Of a stretch of DNA of 64,000 bases, positions 42,474 through 50,506 are shown piece by piece. The stretch is from RGZA01 sp041917755. GTDB taxonomy: Bacteria; Pseudomonadota; Alphaproteobacteria; UBA9219; RGZA01. Below the pieces are notes generated by a model. That model ran no database searches and was not told the origin of the DNA. It was given only the letters and a program-made list of their open reading frames with translations. The translations under genes and the position numbers were made by a program. The first letter of the stretch is position 1; every line of letters begins with the position of its first letter. The DNA is taken from the NCBI GenBank assembly GCA_041917755.1, contig JAYRWY010000003.1, forward strand, positions 17,170 to 81,169, in the 5' to 3' direction.

Positions 42474-44258
42474 ATGACTTTTATCCTTCTTGATAACACC
42501 AAAGATGAAGGTGAAGGCTCATGGTTGTTCGAAAATCCAATTGAGATTATAAAAGCAGACAATCCTGTTGAGGTCGCCGCGGCACTCGGAAAGCTAGAAG
42601 CTGCTGATAAGAACGGCCTGTTTGCAGCCGGTTTTTTTGCATTTGAACTGGCATATGTGATGGAGCCATCGCTTGCATCTTTATTGCCGGAACAACGTGA
42701 AACGCCATTAATCTGGTTTGGCGTATTCAAATCACGAAAGAAACTATCTTCAGCTGAAGCAAATGCATTTCTTAGTCAAAAAGCAACAAGTGATGCGCAA
42801 GTTTCTCTGCTCAAGCCACAATGGTCACTGGATGATTATACAGAGCGATTTAATAAAGCCCGTGATGCTATCCTGTCTGGTGAAGTATATCAGCTAAACC
42901 TTACCTTTAAAACGTCGTTTGATTGTATTGGTGATGCAATCAGTCTTTATCTCAAGCTTCGCTTGCAACAAGCTGTATCTTTTGGTGCGTATATTGATGC
43001 TCCAGAATTCAAAGTACTGTCACTGTCGCCCGAATTATTCATCAGACAAAATGGGCTGGAGATTGAAACGCGCCCAATGAAAGGGACTGCTCCTCGCGCA
43101 TATCTTCCCCAAGACGACAGGCAGGTTGCACTGGCTTTGGCAGCTGATGTGAAATCACAAGCCGAAAACCTCATGATTGTTGATTTAATGCGCAATGACA
43201 TCGGACGCATTGCCGAACATCATAGCGTTAAGGTGCATAATTTATTCGAGGTTGAAACCTATAAAACACTCCATCAAATGATATCTACGGTACGTGCAAC
43301 CTTAAAACCAAATATCCGTTTGCATGACTTGCTAAAGGCATTGTTCGCACCCGGCTCTGTAGTGGGGGCGCCAAAAATTCAGGCGATGAAACTTATCCGT
43401 CAATTGGAGCAATCTCCGCGAGGCGTATATTGTGGCGCAATTGGTATGATGGGGCAGGGACAAAAAGTATTTAATGTCGCAATCCGTACAGCCGTATTAT
43501 ATCCTAGCGATAATAAATATCGTGGCGAGATGGGTGTGGGCAGTGGTGTTGTCTATGACTCTATTGCCAATCATGAATACGAGGAATGCCTACTCAAAAC
43601 AAAGTTTTTTACACAAGATGCCGAACCTTTTGGTCTTATCGAAACGCTACGGTTTGATAAGGGCAGGGGATATTACCTTCTTGATCGGCATTTGGAGCGG
43701 CTGGCAGGATCTGCTGCTTATTTCAATATACCCTTTGATATCAATGTTATTCGTGATGCTTTATTGGCTCATAGTGCTGCATGTGATGTCCTGCACTTGC
43801 GCGTTCGCGTATGTCTATCGGCAAATGGGATGCTTGATATTCAATCTACACCATTAGCAAATGACGCTTTAAGCCAAACCGTTAAATTCATTATCTCTGA
43901 TCAACCTATCCATAGTGCAAATATCCATTTGTATCATAAAACAACTGCGCGGCAGTTTTTAGATGAGCCATGTCAACGATATAAAGAAACAACTGGCTGC
44001 GATGAAGTTGTATATATCAATCAACGGGGCGAGCTTACACAAGGTAGCTATATGAACCTGTTCCTGGAACAACATGATGGTACTTATCTAACGCCGCCTC
44101 TGACTTCTGGTTTATTGCCCGGAACTTTTAGGGCGGAGTTTATGTCTACTCACTGTGTAATTGAAAAAATACTCTACCCATCCGACATTGCTTCCGCAAA
44201 AGCGGTATATCTGGGTAATTCCGTTCGCGGCTTACTGAAAGCAATCCATATTCAATAG
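42474..44258 (+). CDS. pabB: PabB-PabC fusion: aminodeoxychorismate synthase and lyase
   Basis: A 594-residue fusion of two p-aminobenzoate (folate) enzymes. N-terminal part (about 1-345) is the chorismate-binding PabB/TrpE fold: VYQLNLTFKTSFD, RPMKGTAPR, LMIVDLMRNDIGRI, FAPGSVVGAPKIQAM and GEMGVGSGVVYDS. C-terminal part (about 350-594) is a class IV PLP lyase, PabC: YYLLDRHLERLAGSAAYF, a Lys in YHKTTAR as probable PLP lysine, GELTQGSYMNLFLEQ and TSGLLPGTFR. It makes PABA from ADC in one polypeptide. It follows thiC closely and probably shares its transcript. Confidence 0.94.
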   Translation: MTFILLDNTKDEGEGSWLFENPIEIIKADNPVEVAAALGKLEAADKNGLFAAGFFAFELAYVMEPSLASLLPEQRETPLIWFGVFKSRKKLSSAEANAFLSQKATSDAQVSLLKPQWSLDDYTERFNKARDAILSGEVYQLNLTFKTSFDCIGDAISLYLKLRLQQAVSFGAYIDAPEFKVLSLSPELFIRQNGLEIETRPMKGTAPRAYLPQDDRQVALALAADVKSQAENLMIVDLMRNDIGRIAEHHSVKVHNLFEVETYKTLHQMISTVRATLKPNIRLHDLLKALFAPGSVVGAPKIQAMKLIRQLEQSPRGVYCGAIGMMGQGQKVFNVAIRTAVLYPSDNKYRGEMGVGSGVVYDSIANHEYEECLLKTKFFTQDAEPFGLIETLRFDKGRGYYLLDRHLERLAGSAAYFNIPFDINVIRDALLAHSAACDVLHLRVRVCLSANGMLDIQSTPLANDALSQTVKFIISDQPIHSANIHLYHKTTARQFLDEPCQRYKETTGCDEVVYINQRGELTQGSYMNLFLEQHDGTYLTPPLTSGLLPGTFRAEFMSTHCVIEKILYPSDIASAKAVYLGNSVRGLLKAIHIQ

Positions 44259-44327
44259 GTCAGCTTTTTCAAAAAATGCCAGTATTTATTGCATGAATCA
44301 TATATAATACAATTCCTATCAATGCAC

Positions 44328-44357
44328 TTGACAATATAAAGCGGCTTTTTCTATACT
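44328..44357 (+). promoter_or_regulatory. Strong sigma-70-type promoter before the SAM-II leader
   Basis: TTGACA (44328-44333), an 18-base spacer and TATACT (44352-44357). Transcription would start at about 44364, exactly where the ATTGATTAC/GTAATCAAT hairpin (44364-44388) begins and 25 bases before the SAM-II aptamer. It is the best -35/-10 pair I noticed in the window. Confidence 0.75.
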
Positions 44358-44386
44358 CAGCGCATTGATTACTTACAGCGTAATCA

Positions 44387-44436
44387 ATCGTGGGATTTGA
44401 GGGTCAGCTTGCAACCACGTTAAAAATTGCTAAAGC
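44387..44436 (+). ncRNA. SAM-II-type riboswitch aptamer
   Basis: Matches the alphaproteobacterial SAM-II (metA-type) motif: P1 CGTGG (44389-44393) with CCACG (44415-44419), loop GATTTG (44394-44399), GCTTGCAA before the 3' arm of P1, then TTAAAAATTGCTAAAG (44420-44435), whose GCTAAAG element closes the pseudoknot. It binds S-adenosylmethionine in other alphaproteobacteria, and its 3' end usually holds the ribosome-binding site of metA, metX or metZ. Here AAAG and the next start codon belong to a 10-codon ORF, and no methionine gene follows. Confidence 0.72.
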
Positions 44437-44439
44437 GCT

Positions 44440-44472
44440 ATGGCTAGGGGGCAAGTGAACCCCGATTGGTAA
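44440..44472 (+). CDS. Ten-codon ORF immediately after the SAM-II aptamer
   Basis: ATG at 44440, encoding MARGQVNPDW, then TAA. The start stands where SAM-II-controlled genes normally start, a few bases after GCTAAAG. It could be a leader peptide, a remnant of a lost gene, or chance. A hairpin (AAAAGCG-TAC-CGCTTTT, 44471-44487) lies directly after it but has only four T, so it is a weak terminator candidate. Confidence 0.3.
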   Translation: MARGQVNPDW

Positions 44473-44664
44473 AAGCGTACCGCTTTTCCCGCTGCTGTAG
44501 TCCCTACAGATTGCAAAGTTTCATCAGCCAAGCATTCTGCATTCTAGGACAACAGCACGGCGTTTTGAACATTTCAAAAATCCGTTTTGTTAAATGCGTA
44601 GCCTAACGCGGCCTATTGGCTTGCGTGTGGTCATAGTGATTACAACCATGCAACGGAATAAGAT

Positions 44665-44946
44665 ATGTCAGAACCGAATTATACTTACCGCCCAACCTTA
44701 AGCGAAGTATTAAACATCGCATTTTCAGCCGAGCGCATAGTCATCGATCCGATTGTGCCAGATGATCTACCCAGCCCTCCAAAGCCAAGCACAATAGGCC
44801 TAATTGTGCGTGGTATTGCGCGTTATGCAGGGTTTTATGAGGCATTAAAACCCCCCGCTGTGGATCCAATTGCGGCGGCTTTGTCTGATCCAAGTCGTCC
44901 GCTAACGTTAAGCCAAGCTGTTCAACTGGGGCTTCGTCAGGGGTAA
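44665..44946 (+). CDS. Small protein of unknown function downstream of the SAM-II leader
   Basis: A 93-residue, Pro-rich, soluble protein. Unrecognised. The centre has LPSPPKPSTIGLIVRGIARYAGFYEALKPP and the start SEPNYTYRPTLSEVLNIAF. GGAATAAG lies just before the ATG. It is the first real ORF in the approximately 300-nt leader that begins at the SAM-II promoter, and with the next gene, 6 bases away, it forms an operon. Confidence 0.6.
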   Translation: MSEPNYTYRPTLSEVLNIAFSAERIVIDPIVPDDLPSPPKPSTIGLIVRGIARYAGFYEALKPPAVDPIAAALSDPSRPLTLSQAVQLGLRQG

Positions 44947-44952
44947 CACATT

Positions 44953-45516
44953 ATGGTACAGCAATCGACAGTGTTACGTGTTCAAACAGCTAGCAGTACG
45001 CGTCCATCCATTAGCCCTGTTGAACAGGCCGTTCGGCTGGTCGTGTTGGATTTCAATCCGCGTTGGACCATTTCTACAATCGACATATACGGCGAAGTGG
45101 GCCCAGGTTGGATTAAAGGCCCTGAATGTGACTACCCGGCAATTTTCCAAGAATATGCTGGGCGATATCGCATAGAGCGTTTCCGTGAGGAAATCGAAGC
45201 ACTTGGTGGTAAGTTCTTCCTAAAGCCTGACTTGGATGAATGTGAGGATAATCCACTTATCTGGAGTGAAGCAGGGCTATCTGTGCCTGTAGCAAATGGT
45301 ATCGATGACGCTGACCATGTTGCTTCTGTTGTGCAAAGCATCAGCTTGGCAGCGGAGCAATCAGAGCTATTTACAATCGGCAGCATCCCTAGCATCCGCA
45401 ATCCGCAAGCCAAGATTGAAACCGTAAAGCGTGAGAATACCAAAGCCATATGGCGCCAAAAATGGCGCGGTAGCTGGCGTGGAGGCGAGTTATTGCCATC
45501 CAACAAATATGGCTAA
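44953..45516 (+). CDS. Unknown protein, second gene of the SAM-II-led unit
   Basis: A 187-residue soluble protein that I cannot assign. A region VEQAVRLVVLDFNPRWTISTIDIYGEVG (about 22-50) is followed by an acidic stretch (LKPDLDECEDNPLIW) and a Trp/Arg-rich end (KAIWRQKWRGSWRGGELLPSN). The ATG is six bases after the stop of the 93-residue gene. Nothing ties it to methionine metabolism in sequence; the link is position only. Confidence 0.65.
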   Translation: MVQQSTVLRVQTASSTRPSISPVEQAVRLVVLDFNPRWTISTIDIYGEVGPGWIKGPECDYPAIFQEYAGRYRIERFREEIEALGGKFFLKPDLDECEDNPLIWSEAGLSVPVANGIDDADHVASVVQSISLAAEQSELFTIGSIPSIRNPQAKIETVKRENTKAIWRQKWRGSWRGGELLPSNKYG

Positions 45517-45520
45517 AAAT

Positions 45521-45895
45521 TTATAGTGAATTAGTTCTTGGCTTGAAGCGGGCATCAAACACGCCACGCACAGCATCATGAGCAACCTGTTTTGGATTGC
45601 CTACATGGTTGTAGCTGTAGGGGGTGTTTTTTACATTCAATACGATATCAAAGCTTCCTGCTTTATCTGCACTGTGAACAGAAATCTCCAGATTATCGGA
45701 ATTGTGCAATTGTCTAAAAGACTTGCTGGCTTTTAGTTTTTCTAACAACTCAGGATATAGGCCATAGATCGCATCCTGCGTTACTTCTTGTCCAGCGACC
45801 TGAAAGCTCATCTTGATAGACGCAATTCTGGTATGGGTTGGATTATCCCATTTAATGTCTTCACGAATTTCACTCATCGAATAATCGACAGCCAT
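45521..45895 (-). CDS. Unknown soluble protein
   Basis: A 124-residue protein, unrecognised; AGGAG five bases before the ATG is good. It is a beta-rich-looking sequence (RIASIKMSFQVAGQEVTQDAIYG, FDIVLNVKNTPYSYNHVG). Its stop lies four bases beyond the convergent stop of the 187-residue gene. Probably cytoplasmic. Confidence 0.65.
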   Translation of the reverse strand: MAVDYSMSEIREDIKWDNPTHTRIASIKMSFQVAGQEVTQDAIYGLYPELLEKLKASKSFRQLHNSDNLEISVHSADKAGSFDIVLNVKNTPYSYNHVGNPKQVAHDAVRGVFDARFKPRTNSL

Positions 45896-45944
45896 ACAAG
45901 CTCCTGTTTGGTGATTTCGCTAAATTACCCCATAATATTGAAAC

Positions 45945-45974
45945 TAAAAAACCCCGCGAAAAGCGGGGTTTTTG
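45945..45974 (-). terminator. Intrinsic terminator after the 472-residue exported protein gene
   Basis: ACCCCGC and GCGGGGT pair around GAAAA, flanked by A-runs and T-runs on both sides, so it works in either direction. It ends the leftward 472-residue gene 25 bases away and lies before the divergent leftward start at 45895. Confidence 0.9.
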
Positions 45975-45998
45975 AATGGGTTAGACGTAGTTTTTAAA

Positions 45999-47417
45999 CT
46001 AGCGAATGTATAGATGAACTTCAGGTGACTGGGCTACGTCACTGCTGATGCTGCTCATGGAAAGGCGGTTTGGTTGAAGACCAAGCTGAATTAGGGAGCT
46101 TTTCACATTTTCAGCATTCCGGTCTGCACGTTCGATATCGCCGCCAACAGCCGCAGGATCATTGCTCTTCGGGCTCACGGCAACGATGGTGAAATTTGCA
46201 TCTGGCTTGCGGTCTAATGCAGTGCTGACCGCTTGATACATCTGATCTTCGTAATCAACTTGTGGTTCGTTAAAGCGGACTAGAACCAATAATTGGCCAA
46301 GTGTCCCCGCATCATTGGAGTAACCGCCAACGGGCGTCGCTTGGCTGCTCTTGCGGCTGATGGGGGCAGATTGTACTGGGTCAACAGGTACAGCTGGCGG
46401 ATTATAAACACCATCATTGGATGGAGCCAGGCTTGTAGGCTGGCTGATGCTTGGAAAGCCGCTAACATCCATTCGTGTATTCGGCAAACTGCCATAGCTT
46501 GGCTCGTTACCAACGATAACGGTTTGTCCAGCCAGGCTGTTACGAATAAGTTCGCCGCGGCTGATAGCCAGTGCAAGCACCTGCAGGTTTTGGCGCTCTG
46601 TCGCAAGATATGTATTTTGGCGGCGGATGTCGTCATTGATTTCGCCGCGAATACGGTCAACGTTCACTGTATTTTTAGCAACTTCATCGCGGATCATCGC
46701 AAGCTGGTCATGATCTTCATCCAATGCGCCCGACAGCTCGAAGGCAGCTTTCACAGCTTGCAGTAAATATGCTGCCTGTGATGATGAACCAGACAGAGAT
46801 GTTGAAAGCATATTGAGCTTCGAGATGGAGTAGTTTACCTCGGTCAAGCTTTGTTCGGCTTCGCTCCACTGGCGCTGCAAAATAGGGTTACCACGTGTGG
46901 TGCCGGCTTCAAGACGTGCAGTAATAGCTGCTACAGTTGAATGGAATTGAATAGCGCCGGCTGCACCGCGGCCGCGTAACTGATTGAATTCGTCAATATC
47001 GCGGTCAACCGCTTGGCGCAAACCAATAGCTTCATCGCGAAGTTGAAATACACGGTCAGAAACAACCGAACCACTTGGCGGGCCAAAATCAGCAAACATA
47101 TTTTGTCCAACAGGCACACGCACTGGTGTACGTGATCCGGGTGCCGGGTTTGCGGAATTTACATCAATTTGGCTTGGAGCTGGTGGTGGCGGAAGACGAA
47201 GTCTTGAATCGGTGGCCGCTGCTGCACTGGTGCTAACAGGCTCAATCATATTGCTGGAAGCAGCAGCAGTTGAACCATCTGTGGGTCGGACAATCAGCGG
47301 GCGTAGCGCATCATCATTCACATCCGCTGTCTGGGCAAATGCGTCGGTGGCTACAAACTGCGCGCTGGCCAAAGCCAACACAGCAGCTAACTGATATACA
47401 TGCTTGGTCAAGTTCAT
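45999..47417 (-). CDS. Exported protein with coiled-coil and OmpA-like C-terminal part
   Basis: A 472-residue protein with a signal peptide (about 1-28, AAVLALASAQFVATDAFA, cleavage near QTADV). Low-complexity Ala/Ser/Pro region to 115, a helical coiled part (about 120-290: FQLRDEAIGLRQAVDRDIDEF, EQSLTEVNYSISKLNMLST), a Pro/Ser linker, then a C-terminal domain (about 375-472) starting LVLVRFNEPQVDYEDQMYQAV that resembles an OmpA-type peptidoglycan-binding fold (ERADRNAENVKSSLIQLG) but lacks clear Asp/Arg ligands. I infer an envelope protein; function unknown. Confidence 0.75.
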   Translation of the reverse strand: MNLTKHVYQLAAVLALASAQFVATDAFAQTADVNDDALRPLIVRPTDGSTAAASSNMIEPVSTSAAAATDSRLRLPPPPAPSQIDVNSANPAPGSRTPVRVPVGQNMFADFGPPSGSVVSDRVFQLRDEAIGLRQAVDRDIDEFNQLRGRGAAGAIQFHSTVAAITARLEAGTTRGNPILQRQWSEAEQSLTEVNYSISKLNMLSTSLSGSSSQAAYLLQAVKAAFELSGALDEDHDQLAMIRDEVAKNTVNVDRIRGEINDDIRRQNTYLATERQNLQVLALAISRGELIRNSLAGQTVIVGNEPSYGSLPNTRMDVSGFPSISQPTSLAPSNDGVYNPPAVPVDPVQSAPISRKSSQATPVGGYSNDAGTLGQLLVLVRFNEPQVDYEDQMYQAVSTALDRKPDANFTIVAVSPKSNDPAAVGGDIERADRNAENVKSSLIQLGLQPNRLSMSSISSDVAQSPEVHLYIR

Positions 47418-47630
47418 TACCGAAACCTCTTTGACTTAAATATGGCGCACTTGCAGTCTCGCGACCAAAACCTTAAAAACCTATGAAAGATTAATACGTT
47501 AGAAGCTTATTTCCTAGCTAAGTTCGCAGTTCTTGGCAATCTTAAGCTAACTCATGCGTGGCTGTTGCCAGTGGGACACACAGATTCTGCATGATTCGCA
47601 GGGACTTTTGTGCATTCGCGAAGCGGCAAT

Positions 47631-49943
47631 TTATCGTCTACGGCGGCCTTTTTTAAAGCTCCGCTTGCCCGAAAACGGGTGTTTGCCACCTTTTTCACCA
47701 TCACGGTTCTTGCCCCGATGCTCTGCAAAGCGGGGGCCTCCACTAGCCCTGCCAACCACCCCTACGATACTGAATCGCAGACCGCCCACCACAGGGTCGG
47801 CTTCAACTAACTTTACCCGCAGGGTATCGGCAAGCCGGAAGACTTTTCCATGCTTGGATCCAATCAAACGCTGGTTTTGTTCATCGTGATTATAATAATC
47901 GTCCGGCAACTGGCTCATGGGAATAAATCCATCCGCCCCGGTTTCAGTTAACCGTACGAACAGACCGGCGCGGGTTACGCCACTAATCCGACCATCAAAT
48001 TCTGCGCCAACATTATCGGCAAGATAGAGGGATGTGTATCTATCGCTTGCATCACGTTCGGCGTCAATTGCGCGGCGTTCGGTTTTGGATATGTGTTCGC
48101 CTATATCATCAAGGCGTGAAAGTTCATCATCAGTTATGCCGTCATTGCCCAATTTGAACAGACGTATAAGTGCGCGGTGTACAATCAAATCCGCGTAGCG
48201 CCTAATGGGCGAAGTGAAATGCGCGTAATGTGACAATGCAAGACCAAAATGCCCGATATTGTCAGGGCTATATATCGCTTGTGCAAGGCTACGCAGCATC
48301 ACTTCATTGATAACCTGGCTGTGTGCGGTGTCTACAAATTGTTCCAAAATCGCTGCTAAATCAGCCGGACGAAGGGCTTTGCCCGGGGACAGCGTCACCC
48401 CAAACCCTTTTAGAAAATCGCGCAGATTGGCAATTTTTTCAACGCTGGGTAAATCGTGTACGCGGTACAATGCACCCATATTGCCATCCTGCAATGCACG
48501 TGCTGCCGCTACGTTTGCCAATACCATGAATTCTTCAATCAACTTATGGCTTTCAAGGCGTGCGCGATTGCCGATGGACGTAATTTTTCCATCCTCGCTG
48601 ACCTTAATCTGCCGTTCAGCAATATTCAGTTCTAAAGTGCCGCGTTGTTTACGTGCCTCCAATAATACGGCGTAGGCGCCATAAAGCGGCTTAATGACAC
48701 TTTCTAAAATCGGCTTGGTGATTTCATTTGGATTTCCATCCATCGCTTCTTGCACCTGTTCATAGGTGGTGCGTGCAACGGATTTCATAAGCGCGCGGCT
48801 GAATTTGAAATGTTTCAGCTCGCCTTTTTTATCGATGGTCATATGCGCAACCATACATGCACGATCGACCAATGGTTTAAGGGAGCATAATTCATTGCTT
48901 AATGCCTCGGGAAGCATGGGCACAACGCGGTCTGGAAAGTAAACCGAATTGCCACGCTTATAGGCTTCGCGGTCGATAATCGAATTCGATGTGACATAGT
49001 GTGATACGTCGGCAATCGCGACGGTCAGCTTCCAGCCGCCTTTATTTGACGGGCTGTCATCCATTTCTGCATGAACGGCGTCATCGAAGTCGCGGGCATC
49101 CGCACCATCAATAGTGATAAGGGGGAGGGAACGTAAATCAGTACGTCCCTTTAAATCCGCCGCCTCAAGTTTTTCGGATGCAGCCACCACACCATCTGGG
49201 AATACCCACGGAATGCTATGCTGTGCAATAGCAATTAAGCTAACGGCGCGCGGCGCATTCAATGGCCCGAGGTTTTCGGTGAGGCGAACCAGTTTTTTAC
49301 CAAATTTGCTTTGTGATAAAACTTCGGCTGTAACAATGTCGCCTTTCTTGGCTTCAATCGTCTGTGCCTTGGTATCTAGGATATATTCATCGCGGTTTTT
49401 ACGGTCCGTTGGCCGTAAAACCAATCCCTGGCCACTTTCTTCAAGCACGCCAACCAGTTTGTTTACGGCGCGTGGTAGGCGTTTAATAGGACGGGCTGTA
49501 TATTGCCCGCGTCCTTGGTGCTCTAGGCGAACGAGCACCCTGTCGCCTTTAGCCAGACTTTCCAGCTTAAGTGTTTTTGCCTGATGATGGGAGATATGCA
49601 AATGGATCTGCGCGTTGGGGTCTTTCTGTTCTTCCAACGGACGAACCGAAATGTTATCGCCATCAATCTGGGTAATTTCAACGCCCAAGACATCAGGCAG
49701 TGCGCCTGGACGGCTTATTTTTTTACCGAATGTTTTTTCAACGACACCTGTGATTTTTAAATCTTGGAGTAGTCGTTTAAGCTGAATGCGCTGATCATCA
49801 TGGATTTTAAAGTGCCGCGCGATTTCGCGCTTTCCTACCGGGACAGGACTTTCTTTGATGAATTTCAGAATTTCTTCCCGCGTAGGGAAGGGGTAGGATT
49901 TTTTTGGTTTAAGTGGTTTGTTCTTTTTCAATATAGTCTTCAA
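47631..49943 (-). CDS. rnr: Ribonuclease R
   Basis: A 770-residue RNase R: N-terminal winged-helix (about 20-85), cold-shock domains, RNB catalytic domain with Asp cluster (ITIDGADARDFDDAVHAEMDD, about 280-300) and DERAIDAERDASDRYTS-type region near 630, S1 domain (about 650-725) and basic tail (KRSFKKGRRRR). It degrades structured RNA 3' to 5', and in bacteria works with tmRNA on non-stop mRNA. Overlaps four bases with the upstream small secreted gene (ATGA). Confidence 0.96.
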   Translation of the reverse strand: MKTILKKNKPLKPKKSYPFPTREEILKFIKESPVPVGKREIARHFKIHDDQRIQLKRLLQDLKITGVVEKTFGKKISRPGALPDVLGVEITQIDGDNISVRPLEEQKDPNAQIHLHISHHQAKTLKLESLAKGDRVLVRLEHQGRGQYTARPIKRLPRAVNKLVGVLEESGQGLVLRPTDRKNRDEYILDTKAQTIEAKKGDIVTAEVLSQSKFGKKLVRLTENLGPLNAPRAVSLIAIAQHSIPWVFPDGVVAASEKLEAADLKGRTDLRSLPLITIDGADARDFDDAVHAEMDDSPSNKGGWKLTVAIADVSHYVTSNSIIDREAYKRGNSVYFPDRVVPMLPEALSNELCSLKPLVDRACMVAHMTIDKKGELKHFKFSRALMKSVARTTYEQVQEAMDGNPNEITKPILESVIKPLYGAYAVLLEARKQRGTLELNIAERQIKVSEDGKITSIGNRARLESHKLIEEFMVLANVAAARALQDGNMGALYRVHDLPSVEKIANLRDFLKGFGVTLSPGKALRPADLAAILEQFVDTAHSQVINEVMLRSLAQAIYSPDNIGHFGLALSHYAHFTSPIRRYADLIVHRALIRLFKLGNDGITDDELSRLDDIGEHISKTERRAIDAERDASDRYTSLYLADNVGAEFDGRISGVTRAGLFVRLTETGADGFIPMSQLPDDYYNHDEQNQRLIGSKHGKVFRLADTLRVKLVEADPVVGGLRFSIVGVVGRASGGPRFAEHRGKNRDGEKGGKHPFSGKRSFKKGRRRR

Positions 49944-50506
49944 TGCTTGGTTGTGTTTTTCTTGTTGGTATAGGCGGTCATCGCTTCTTTAAACTCTTTG
50001 GACGCCTTGATTGTCTTAGTGTAACTAATTTTGCGTTTTGCGGCTATATCAAAGATAACGTTGTTGAATCCGCCGCGTGCGCCGCAATAGTAGTGGCAGC
50101 TTTGTTCTGCGCCCTGCGGAGTTATGTCATTGGATATAAGCTGTTTCCCTCTGGTTTCAATGGATAAGACGCAGGACGTATCTTTATTCGGGTCACGAAA
50201 GATCAGTTTGTCCTGCTCAAGCTCGGCAATGCCCCACAGGGCACAAGTATGCCCATTATAAAAATTCAGGTCATAGCGAATATAGGCTGTTTCCTGCGTG
50301 ACTTTCATAATTTCCAGAATATCTTCCGATAAATAGCTTTCGCCACTCACTAATCCATTCTGAAAATGGTGTTTATAAACGCCTTCAACGGTATCTATGT
50401 AATTGGGCGGCGCTGCGGGTGAGGGTTGGGTTTTGGTTTTTGCAAACGCATCACTGCCCGAAAGCAGTGATAGAATGCAAGCCAGTACTAAAATGCCGTG
50501 TTTCAT
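49940..50506 (-). CDS. Secreted Cys-containing protein of unknown function
   Basis: A 188-residue protein with a signal peptide (MKHGILVLACILSLLSGSDAFA). The mature part is beta-rich with Cys pairs (GHTCALWGIAEL, DTSCVLSIET, SCHYYCGARGGF) that probably form disulfides; the CHYYCGARG element suggests an inhibitor or MliC-like small beta-barrel, unproven. It begins directly after topA and overlaps rnr by four bases, an odd insertion of an exported protein between two nucleic-acid enzymes. Confidence 0.7.
   Translation of the reverse strand: MKHGILVLACILSLLSGSDAFAKTKTQPSPAAPPNYIDTVEGVYKHHFQNGLVSGESYLSEDILEIMKVTQETAYIRYDLNFYNGHTCALWGIAELEQDKLIFRDPNKDTSCVLSIETRGKQLISNDITPQGAEQSCHYYCGARGGFNNVIFDIAAKRKISYTKTIKASKEFKEAMTAYTNKKNTTKH

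Noticed and set aside
44471..44487. AAAAGCG-TAC-CGCTTTT hairpin as intrinsic terminator
   Set aside because: Only four T follow and the next bases are CCCGC; too weak to call.
44380..44600. Cobalamin riboswitch or 6S RNA in the pabBC-44665 gap
   Set aside because: No cobalamin box or 6S-like central bubble could be found; the SAM-II elements match in order instead.
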